DNA of 64,000 nt. Origin: Polymorphobacter megasporae. Lineage in GTDB: Bacteria; Pseudomonadota; Alphaproteobacteria; Sphingomonadales; Sphingomonadaceae. Below the pieces are notes generated by a model. That model was given only the letters and a program-made list of their open reading frames with translations, ran no database searches and was not told where the DNA came from. Location of the stretch: NCBI RefSeq assembly GCF_018982885.2, contig NZ_CP081849.1, positions 1 through 64,000 on the forward strand, written 5' to 3'. A program made the translations under genes and the position numbers. Numbering within the stretch: the stretch's first letter is position 1; each line of letters opens with the position of its first letter. Of the stretch, positions 18,174 to 25,374 are shown piece after piece.

Positions 18174-18911
18174 TTATTCAAGCGCTGAATCCGCCAAGCC
18201 CTGCGCAGGGAAGGCATATGCCCCGACAGCGAGTTCAACTCGGTTTCTCGAGCCAGTTTTACGGCGCGCATTGTCCAAGTGAAATTTGACTGTTGTCGGC
18301 GAGATACCAATCACCCGACCAATTTCGGGGTCGGTAAAGCCTTGGCGGAGCAGCGCCACGCATTCGTGCTCGCGTGCTGTGAAAGTACCCATCAACGGCT
18401 TGGGAATGCCGAGCAACTCCTCACCCCGATGAAGAGCCGCGATCGAGACCGACTGAAGATAGGCGCGTTCATCGGTACTGAAGTTAGCGCGCCGGCCTCC
18501 AGCGACGCTGACTAGGCCAAGCGCCCCGGCACGCCCGCGCACCGGCGTGGCGTATCCCTCAAAAAAACCATGTTGCCCGGCCGCCTTGTAGACCTGGAAA
18601 CCCGGATCGGTTGGTTCCAAAAGAGCTAATACCTCGCTCCAAGCGACTGCCTCCCCAGAAACGATCGCCCACCGCGGCAGGGCATCGAGCGTAGCGAAGC
18701 CGCGGGATTGGTACACACTGAGCCACTTGCCTGGCCAGTTGGTGAAGTGGAACTGGTTTGGTCCGAGGATGCGGGGACCGGAAACCATTCCGCTCGCAGA
18801 GGCAGTCATACCGCAGACCTCCACGGCAACCTGAAATCGCGCGGCGAGGTCGGCTAATGAGATGGCTGCCGCAAGCTCTGCGGATATCCGTCCCGTGTGT
18901 TGCTGCAGCAT
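18174..18911 (-). CDS. LuxR-family quorum-sensing regulator without a nearby synthase
   Basis: The 245-residue product starts at ATG 18911 after a GAGGGG ribosome site. The N-terminal autoinducer-binding domain keeps the spacing of the TraR/LuxR pocket: in KWLSVYQSRGFATLDALPRW the Trp, Tyr (+4) and Asp (+9 from Tyr) align with W57, Y61 and D70. W85 and G113 equivalents follow at the right distances. P71 is replaced by Ala. The C-terminal GerE helix-turn-helix is intact (FTAREHECVALLRQG, then IGRVIGISPTTVKFHLDNAR). It probably binds an acyl-homoserine lactone or a related signal and regulates transcription. No luxI-like gene occurs in the window, so this is a LuxR solo. Confidence 0.85.
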   Translation of the reverse strand: MLQQHTGRISAELAAAISLADLAARFQVAVEVCGMTASASGMVSGPRILGPNQFHFTNWPGKWLSVYQSRGFATLDALPRWAIVSGEAVAWSEVLALLEPTDPGFQVYKAAGQHGFFEGYATPVRGRAGALGLVSVAGGRRANFSTDERAYLQSVSIAALHRGEELLGIPKPLMGTFTAREHECVALLRQGFTDPEIGRVIGISPTTVKFHLDNARRKTGSRNRVELAVGAYAFPAQGLADSALE

Positions 18912-19015
18912 GCCACCCCTCAAAATGGAGAGGTATCACTCCTGCGTGATTTCGATCAGAAAATGAAGGGCATATTAACGAGCCACAGCAACTTTCGCGG
19001 ACAAAGGGATCATCG

Positions 19016-19717
19016 ATGAAACTGAATTGGTTGTTGTGCGGCGCTGCGGCGCTAACCGTGTTTGCAGTGCCGGCGGCGGCAGCGCAGCTTATCCTTTCTC
19101 CAGGTTCGGTTATTGGCAATACCGGCAGCTACGGTAATTTACAGATTGCCGCTAATATCTTCGATCAGCAGACGGGACCAGTCTCCGACACCACACCCGG
19201 CGTGTACCATTACTGGATTAATTCTGAAAATGGGCCGCAGAACGCTTACATCACGGTCGACTTGGGGGCGAAGTATTCGATCGCCAGTTTCGACCTGTTT
19301 AACACGCATAACGCTTTCTATGGCGATCGCGGTACAGGTAATTTCTCGATCGTCGCGGGGAACTCCGTAGCGAGTGACGGCACCAATGGCTTTACGTTGA
19401 CCGGAGCAATCACAACGGTCGTGTCCGGAACGCTGACGGCAGCGCCCGTCACTGACCCGATTGCCGCTCAATCGTTTACGTCGTTGAGCAGCAGCACATT
19501 TCGCTACCTCCAGTTCCTTCCGACGAGCGTCGCTTCGGTGAACACGCCGTGCTGTAGTGCCAACGAGTACGGCCTAGCGGAACTGCGGGTATTCGCTAGC
19601 GTGCCAACTGTCGGCGGGGTTCCCGAGCCTGCCAGTTGGGCGATGATGCTAGCCGGCTTTGGCGTCGTCGGCGGTGTGATGCGGCGGCGTGCAGGCACGA
19701 ATAGCATCGCCGCCTGA
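19016..19717 (+). CDS. PEP-CTERM sorted exported protein with discoidin-like domain
   Basis: The 233-residue product has a signal peptide (cleavage near AVPAAAA), a beta-rich body, and a PEPxxWA sorting signal: VPEPASWAMMLAGFGVVGG, then MRRR. The exosortase/PEP-CTERM system removes this tail and releases or anchors the protein at the surface. The segment NAYITVDLGAKYSIASFDLF resembles F5/8 type C (discoidin) domains, which bind sugars or lipids. The paired cysteines NTPCCSANEYG near 185 are typical of the subgroup. It is transcribed away from the divergent luxR-type gene with about 100 bp between, so that regulator might act on it. Confidence 0.8.
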   Translation: MKLNWLLCGAAALTVFAVPAAAAQLILSPGSVIGNTGSYGNLQIAANIFDQQTGPVSDTTPGVYHYWINSENGPQNAYITVDLGAKYSIASFDLFNTHNAFYGDRGTGNFSIVAGNSVASDGTNGFTLTGAITTVVSGTLTAAPVTDPIAAQSFTSLSSSTFRYLQFLPTSVASVNTPCCSANEYGLAELRVFASVPTVGGVPEPASWAMMLAGFGVVGGVMRRRAGTNSIAA

Positions 19718-19826
19718 CGTGTCCGCCTGCGTCGGGGACTGGTAAATACGCCAGTTGCCGACGTTAATGTGCGGCTAAACGGCATAAGGAAAATCATCAA
19801 ACCCTCCTCCGTGTCGAACACGGGGC

Positions 19827-21361
19827 TTATAGCCACCTGGCGGCTTTTTTGTATTTAGAACTTGATAGCTGCCGCCAGTCTGGAGGCTGCCGCTCCGCCG
19901 CGGCCTTGCCGCGCAGCGCACCGAGCCGACCCGGTGCCAGCGCCAAGGCGGCATCATAAGCGGCCAACGCCTCGCGCGGCTTGCCGATGACGAGGTACAG
20001 GTCGCCGAGTTGCTCGCGCGCCGGGACGATCGGTCCCGGAGTGAGCGGAAGTTTCTCGAGACCATCCTCTTCGTCGGCGGCAGCGGCCATCGTCGCCACC
20101 GCGGCGACGGCGTCGCCTCTCGCTGCGAAGCGCCACAACTGCGCCGACTTGAGCAGCGCCTCGGTCTGCGCCATCCAACAACCGTCGTTCGCCAACCGCA
20201 GGGCTTCGCGGCACGCCGCGAGCCCGGCGATGTCGGCGTCGGCCGAACCCGGCGTGGCAGCGCGCAGCCTGCCCAGCGCGCGCGCCCACCACACGAGCGC
20301 GGCCACCTGCGGGCCGGATCCGGCGATCGGTGTCAGCTGCGACGCGGTCGCCCAGTCATGGATCTCGACCGCGAGCCGGACCGGCATCGCATTTCCGGCA
20401 TAGCCAATCTTGAAGCCGGTGCCCAGCGGCAGCGTCATAGCCTTTAGCGCGGCAACCTCGCGCGCGGCATCGGCGGTTCGGCCGCGCTGGAGATAGGCAT
20501 AGGTCAGATAGTCCATCGCGTGCAGCGCCTCGCCGACGTCACCCTGCGCGAGGCCGGCATCGCGCGCCGCGATGTTCGACGCGATCGAATCGTCCCACAG
20601 CCCGAGCCGTGTGAACATGTGCGACGGCATGTGCAGCTTGTGCGGCGCCGATGGTGCGATCCTGGCGTAAAGCCGCGCTGCTGGCAGGCCGCGTTGCGCC
20701 AGTTCGGCACTGTCATACGCGTGGATCATATAGTGCGGCACACCGGGGTGTTCCGGCTGGCGCTTCCAGATCGGCTCGAGGATATCGGCGGCGTGCTTCT
20801 GGCGGACGTGCGCGTGATCGGTCGGTGCTGCCGTAGCGATCAGCGACAGCGCGTAGAACGTCGCGATCTCGTCGTCGGCGAGATAGTCGCGCGCCAGCGT
20901 CGCCATCGCATCTGAGTATCGCATCGCGCGGTCAGCCGCCGGAACCGCGCCCGCGTCGGCATAATAGACGCCGAGCGCGGCGATGAGCGCGCGTTCGCGG
21001 GGCGTGCCTGTCGTCATCGCCGCCGCCTGCCCGATCTCGGCGACGCCGGCGGCGATGCCGGGACCGGCCGGCACGTCCCACAACTGGTGATAATGGGTCA
21101 TCGCCCGTCCTCAATGCGCCATCGCGCAACCCGGGTCGCGGGCGGCAACATCGGCGAACCCCGTGTCGGCCTCCTCGTACGTGAACGAATGCAGCAGCGC
21201 GACGTCGCGATCGAACGCCGGCGTCACCGCCCGTGCGCAGTTCGTTTCAAGGTGCGTCGTGCCAAGATGCTCCGGCACCGGATGCTGGTGATGTTCCTCT
21301 TGCGCGCGGGCAGAGTCACGAGTGCCAGGGCAATCGGAACAAGGATTATGTATCGTTTCAT
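19827..21361 (-). pseudogene. TPR-repeat exported protein, disrupted by frameshift and stop
   Basis: The intact gene would begin at ATG 21361 with a signal peptide (MKRYIILVPIALALVTLPAR). A one-base frameshift near 21315 moves the reading to the frame carrying HLETNCARAV and DVALLHSFTYEEA. A TGA at 21111-21113 then replaces the expected Trp in CAMAH-W-GRAMTHYHQLW. The remaining 424 codons are open to 19827 and show TPR-like helices, HYMIHAYD, HKLHMPSHMFTRLGLWDDSI and a C-terminal DLYLVIGKPREALAAYDAALALAP repeat. The family (TPR proteins of about 530 residues) has unknown function. Two independent lesions suggest a pseudogene; a sequencing error could explain one of them. Confidence 0.75.
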
Positions 21362-21435
21362 TGAGCCCCCGGCCTTGGCTTCTTGCAGAGACTGACCGAA
21401 CAAGGTCCTCTCGGCAAGGGGAACTCCGCCCCGAT

Positions 21436-21745
21436 GGGCCGGTTGTTGACTGTCCGCTTCCCGGCTTGGAACGCTGCATAGCGGCCGTTCGAATAACTGC
21501 GGATACGATGGCGGTTATACGTCGCTTACGCCGCCCGTTTCAATTTTCGTTGCAGATATTGTTCATCAAACCCGGCGAGCAGCGCGAGCCTTGCGATATC
21601 GTCGATAACCAGAACTCCGCCGCGGAGTCGCATTATCCCAAGCACTCGCAGGCGCCGCAGGACCCGATTGACGTGAACCGGTGTCAGACCGAGCGCATCG
21701 CTCAATACGAGCTGCGAGAGCGGTAACTCTAGCTCGTCTCCGACG
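21436..21745. repeat. 310 bp long repeat, copy 1 (contains the 3' end of the crp-like gene)
   Basis: This stretch recurs in the same orientation at 28391-28700 with only five mismatches that I could find by eye (about 98.4 percent identity). It covers the last 73 codons or so of the Crp/Fnr gene plus 90 bp downstream. The identity stops abruptly at ctccgacg on the upstream side of the gene. Confidence 0.9.
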
Positions 21746-22248
21746 GTCAGTCCGATATTTCGCGCGCGGATGTAGAGCTCGCACATTAGGTGGGCTACGC
21801 GCTCGACGCTGGTTCGTCGGCCCATGCTGACGATCCAGGCCCGAAGGACGCCCTCATCGACCAGCTGCGCCCACCACAGCGCCTGGGTCAGCGCCGGTCG
21901 GGTAGCAATCAAGTGGCCAAAGCGTGCGCGCGGTATGCTTGCCACCTTGGCTTCAGTCAGCGTTGCGATACTGTGGTCCATCACGTGGCTGGCCGCGAGA
22001 TGCATATCGCAGCAGTCGCCGGGCATCAGGAACGCGGTGATCTGGCGCGACCCTTCGGGCAGGAGCTGATATCGGCAGGCCCATCCTTCCAAAATGACGA
22101 ATAATGGACCGGATGGATCGCCTTCGCGGATTAGGTCATGACGCGCAGGCACGTCGCGGGCGTTGGCGCATTCGGCTTCGAGCAAGTCAATGTCATCGCG
22201 CGATAGCGCGGCATGCGCGCAAAGCTTGTCGATGAACGCATTCGGCAT
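21526..22248 (-). CDS. Crp/Fnr-family transcriptional regulator
   Basis: The 240-residue product starts at ATG 22248, preceded by GAGGA; the frame also continues upstream to a TTG at 22281. A cyclic-nucleotide-binding-type beta roll fills the first 130 residues (IREGDPSGPLFVILEGWACRY, then ITAFLMPGDCCDMH). A dimer helix and a C-terminal Crp helix-turn-helix follow (LPLSQLVLSDALGLTPVHVNRVLRRLRVLG). It lacks the Fnr cysteine cluster at the N-terminus. Proteins of this branch in alphaproteobacteria respond to stress or oxygen-related signals, but its effector is unknown. The last third of the gene is duplicated at 28481-28700. Confidence 0.85.
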   Translation of the reverse strand: MPNAFIDKLCAHAALSRDDIDLLEAECANARDVPARHDLIREGDPSGPLFVILEGWACRYQLLPEGSRQITAFLMPGDCCDMHLAASHVMDHSIATLTEAKVASIPRARFGHLIATRPALTQALWWAQLVDEGVLRAWIVSMGRRTSVERVAHLMCELYIRARNIGLTVGDELELPLSQLVLSDALGLTPVHVNRVLRRLRVLGIMRLRGGVLVIDDIARLALLAGFDEQYLQRKLKRAA

Positions 22249-22435
22249 GCGGTTTTCCTCAGTGCGTGCGGCACTGTACAATCGGCATAGCCGGTTTTGT
22301 CGCTTGAAGGTTGATCCAAATCAGCATTGCCCCGGTGTAATGCCCTAGAGTGTTTGTCATCGTTGACACGCGGACCCAGGCGTCGACGGCAGGGTGATGC
22401 TGAGCGCTCCCGCCTGCGCAAATTAGGTGACCGGC

Positions 22436-22744
22436 ATGGCTGAAGACGGCATTCGCCCTGTTGCCGTGGGTGCAGAGCCCGACGCCCACGGACAAGCCGC
22501 GTTGCTCCTCGCGGAGAGTATCCTGCATGCCTTGGTCGACACCTCGGTGCTCACCAATTCAGAAGCAATCAACGTTGTGACCAATGCAACGGAGGTCAAA
22601 CGCGCTTTGGCCACGGCAGCCGGGGAATCCTCCGGACGCATGCAGCAGTCGCTCGACCTACTCATGCGGATGACCGCGAGCTTCGAGACTGATCGCGCGA
22701 TCCCGCGGTCGGTAGCGGAGCCACATTTTCCGCGATTGGCCTGA
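22436..22744 (+). CDS. Small conserved hypothetical protein
   Basis: The 102-residue acidic, helical protein starts at ATG 22436 (GTG 22427 is also possible). It has AALLLAESILHALVDTSVLTNSEAINVV, then a second helix pair. Similar short proteins accompany regulators in sphingomonads as far as I recall, but no function is known. It is transcribed away from the Crp/Fnr gene and 13 bp ahead of the next small gene, so the two probably form an operon. Confidence 0.6.
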   Translation: MAEDGIRPVAVGAEPDAHGQAALLLAESILHALVDTSVLTNSEAINVVTNATEVKRALATAAGESSGRMQQSLDLLMRMTASFETDRAIPRSVAEPHFPRLA

Positions 22745-22757
22745 CGGAGCATCAGCT

Positions 22758-22961
22758 ATGCACAACATCACCCCTGACATCGCAGTCGTCTCGAACAAAT
22801 CGGTGCTAGCCGGATATGTCGCCACGACGCCGGATCAACCAGCTCCCTACAAAGTAGTTTTCCACGTGGGCGATCGGATCGTCTCGGAGCATGCGGTAAT
22901 GTCGGTGCGATCCGGCGAGTCGATGATCCGCAATCGTCTCCCGGCAGTCTCGGGGTCGTAA
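22758..22961 (+). CDS. Very small hypothetical protein
   Basis: The 67-residue product has a GGAG ribosome site before ATG 22758. It has two beta-like stretches (YKVVFHVGDRIVSEHAVMSV) and a helix (SGESMIRNRLPAV). No signal peptide or known domain is seen. The short spacing after 22744 suggests cotranscription with the upstream gene. Confidence 0.5.
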   Translation: MHNITPDIAVVSNKSVLAGYVATTPDQPAPYKVVFHVGDRIVSEHAVMSVRSGESMIRNRLPAVSGS

Positions 22962-23218
22962 TTGATACAAGCTCGGGTCCCCATGTTGGGTGCCAGGCGT
23001 TAAGCAGGGACCCTACGACAATCCCAACCGGCGTTATTTTATGGTCGTGGGGCTAGATAAGGCCTCGGGGAGCGGTGTGGCTCGCTGCTAAAGACAAACT
23101 AACCGATAAAACGCACATTCGCCCGGATGGGCCACGGTTCTTAACCTAGATTATATTGGGGGAAGTCTGCGCAGCGTATACTTGTCGTCGAGCACAACGA
23201 TCAACCTCGGAGCTAGAC

Positions 23219-23566
23219 ATGGCGGAGCAGGCATCGGCTGCCAACCAGAGTAAAACACTTGGCACAATAGCGAATGTTCTGGAGAGCGCGCAGGCAATCG
23301 CTGAGAGGACAATCACCTCTCAAAGCGACATTGCACGACTCACGTTGGAGCATGCCAAAGAGAACACTAACGACTTTTTCTCGACCGTGCAGGCCATGGC
23401 GTCGCATACGAGTTTGGCGCAGGCTAGTCTTTCGTATTGGGAATATCTGACTGAGTTTTCGCGTAAGCAAGGTCGTCGCGCCCAGACACTAGCAGATGCC
23501 TTTACCCGAACCGGGCGCGCCGCGTGGCCGCCCATGAACGGGGCGTCCGTAGCCCCGAAGCCTTGA
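23219..23566 (+). CDS. Phasin-like protein
   Basis: The 115-residue product starts at ATG 23219 after GGAG. It is almost entirely helical and resembles the phasin_2 family: ESAQAIAERTITSQSDIARLTLEHAKENTNDFFSTVQAM, then a Trp-containing helix and a Thr/Ala-rich tail. Phasins coat polyhydroxyalkanoate granules; many small homologues have other or unknown roles. An in-frame extension to 23156 lacks a ribosome site. No PHA synthase is nearby. Confidence 0.65.
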   Translation: MAEQASAANQSKTLGTIANVLESAQAIAERTITSQSDIARLTLEHAKENTNDFFSTVQAMASHTSLAQASLSYWEYLTEFSRKQGRRAQTLADAFTRTGRAAWPPMNGASVAPKP

Positions 23567-23656
23567 GGCAACTGATCGCCATTCGAATGGCGATCTGGGC
23601 GGAACAACATCGCGTCCTCATTTTCCGGCATGCGCGTCAAGGCTGGAGTACCTCGA

Positions 23657-23974
23657 ATGGATCAGGCCGAGAGCCGCGCGCGAGCGACCGCTTCACGGAT
23701 GATGGCGCTGAACGCCGCGTCTCGCGCCAGTCGGGTCGTGCACGAAGAACTTGCTCGCCGCTACGATGCCCTCGCTGGAAACGAGAAAATGATTGTTGCC
23801 AGTCAGCAGTTAGACTTCAATGTCGGAATTAAAGACGCTGAAGGTGGGACCTCAAAGGGCGCCGACCATCGCAATGTGCGAACACGACTGGGGATATCGG
23901 TCGGCAAAGGCTCAACAGATCGCATTGCGCCAATTGTTTCAGGAATCAGAGAAACGATTTCGGTTGGGGAGTGA
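23657..23974 (+). CDS. Small hypothetical protein
   Basis: The 105-residue frame starts at ATG 23657. The first part is helical and basic (ESRARATASRMMALNAASRASRVVHEELARRYDALA) and looks conserved in style; the second half (from about residue 60) looks less protein-like. A perfect intrinsic terminator follows at 23977, supporting transcription in this direction. The gene could really end earlier if a frameshift is present. Confidence 0.45.
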   Translation: MDQAESRARATASRMMALNAASRASRVVHEELARRYDALAGNEKMIVASQQLDFNVGIKDAEGGTSKGADHRNVRTRLGISVGKGSTDRIAPIVSGIRETISVGE

Positions 23975-23976
23975 GA

Positions 23977-24005
23977 ACCGCGTCGCACAAAGCGACGCGG
24001 TTTTT
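23977..24005 (+). terminator. Intrinsic terminator
   Basis: The stem ACCGCGTCGC / GCGACGCGGT (10 bp, perfect) with an ACAAA loop is followed by a run of T. It ends the plus-strand transcript of the small genes at 22.4-24.0 kb or at least that of 23657-23974. Confidence 0.9.
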
Positions 24006-24149
24006 CCTCGCAATTTGTCGGCCAGACCCGCTCGATCTCTCTCGACTGATGCGTGATTGTCTTCGGCAAATATTTATCTGGTCTCGAACCCGAAGCCGGT
24101 CAGCTTAGATGTTCGAACGGTGTTGACGTCAATTGGTGGATAAATTGCG

Positions 24150-24437
24150 ATGGACACGAGACCGGGCCAGAGGCTCCACGAGACCCTAGGCTTCGTCGGT
24201 TTGCGGGCCCAAGCGACAGCCGTCGGCCTCCTCCAACTTTCGATTGAATTGATCAAAATGGGTGTTCTCGACAAGGCGGCGGTCACGCGGATCAAGGATG
24301 CCATCTTCCATGACCTTGCGTTGTCCCGCCCCCTATCGCTAGAGAAAACCGAGTACGAGGCGGCGCTGCATCACCGGCTTGATGACCTGTTCGCCGCAGA
24401 AGCCGCGCCACCTGTAGTCTCGAACGATCACCATTAA
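24150..24437 (+). CDS. Small hypothetical protein
   Basis: The 95-residue helical product has GFVGLRAQATAVGLLQLSIELIKMGVLDK, then VTRIKDAIFHDLALSRP and a C-terminal helix (ALHHRLDDLFAAE). No domain is recognised. The ribosome site is weak. It runs convergently toward an IS110 fragment, which may have replaced whatever lay downstream. Confidence 0.45.
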   Translation: MDTRPGQRLHETLGFVGLRAQATAVGLLQLSIELIKMGVLDKAAVTRIKDAIFHDLALSRPLSLEKTEYEAALHHRLDDLFAAEAAPPVVSNDHH

Positions 24438-24573
24438 TTATGAGCATTAAGATATAGACGAAGTAGCTGTCGATAAAAATCGAGCGGTTCTCATACGCGT
24501 TGTTTAACTGCAAGTAGTCCAAGAGTACGCTGGAGATCGGTCTTTCAAGACCAGACTCGGATGGCAGGACCGG

Positions 24574-24915
24574 GACCGCAACAAAGCGCATCGTCGGCCT
24601 TGTCACCGCCTCGCAGATCGCTTCAGCATCGGCCGCATCGTTCTTGCCGCGCTTGACGTACGGCTTGACGTACTGCGCCGGCATCAGCTTCACATCGTGC
24701 CCCCGCGCAATCAGCTCGCGCGCCCAGTAATGCGAGCTGCTGCACGCCTCGATCCCGATCACGCACGGTGCCAGCTTCTCGAAGAATGCCAGCATCCGAC
24801 CTCGCGTCAGGCGCTGGCGAACAACCACCTGCCCTGCCCCATCGACCCCATGCACCTGGAACACCGACTTCGCGATATCCAGACCGATCGTCGCCACAAC
24901 TGCTTTCGTCATCAT
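24574..24915 (-). pseudogene. IS110-family transposase, N-terminal fragment
   Basis: From ATG 24915, about 114 codons match the DEDD domain of IS110 transposases: ATIGLDIAKSVFQVHG, CVIGIEACSSSHYWARELI, and KNDAADAEAICEAV followed by MRFVAV. The match stops at 24574 and the open frame continues to 24292 into unrelated sequence. The other two thirds of the gene are missing. Confidence 0.8.
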
Positions 24916-25330
24916 CGCTCTCCTTCCGGCTCAACCCGCGACTTATACCGCAGGTCGGGTAGGAGAGCCGTCCACCGCATCACTAGCAGACGGTCCGATT
25001 CCAGGCTTTGTAAGCAGCAAAGCAGACCTTCCTTAAACGACCTCCGTCCGCCGGGAAGAACCATTTGTGGTCACAAACAGCCCAATTTGTACTTCCCAAA
25101 AGTAGACCTTGAGTAATGTAATCTGATCTGGACGTGACCCGTGCTGGTGGCTTGGGTGAATTGAAGAGAGCGGACTTGTGGCTATTTTTGGCCAGGCCGC
25201 TGGGCGTCGGCTTACGCCAACCTGGCCTGGGCCAAATGATCGGCAAGAGAAGCATTAGCCCCGTAGCTACCCAAATAACACGTGAAGGCAGCAGATCAAG
25301 AACGTGTTTTCGCCGTCTGACGGCTTTTGG
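24916..25330. other. Gene-free stretch
   Basis: It holds the non-coding left end of the IS110 fragment and then DNA without a credible gene. A small hairpin GCCGT-ctg-ACGGC followed by TTTT lies at 25312-25328 and could terminate plus-strand transcription. Confidence 0.4.
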
Positions 25331-25337
25331 TGGGCCT

Positions 25338-25367
25338 GTCCGGATCGGTCGACTGACCGACCCGGAC
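25338..25367 (-). terminator. Strong hairpin just after the TonB-receptor stop
   Basis: The arms GTCCGGATCGGTC and GACCGACCCGGAC pair over 12 of 13 positions with a 4-base loop, 7 bp beyond the receptor's stop codon. No U-tract follows on either strand, so it may protect the 3' end or act as a weak terminator. Confidence 0.5.
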
Positions 25368-25374
25368 TCGAGCC

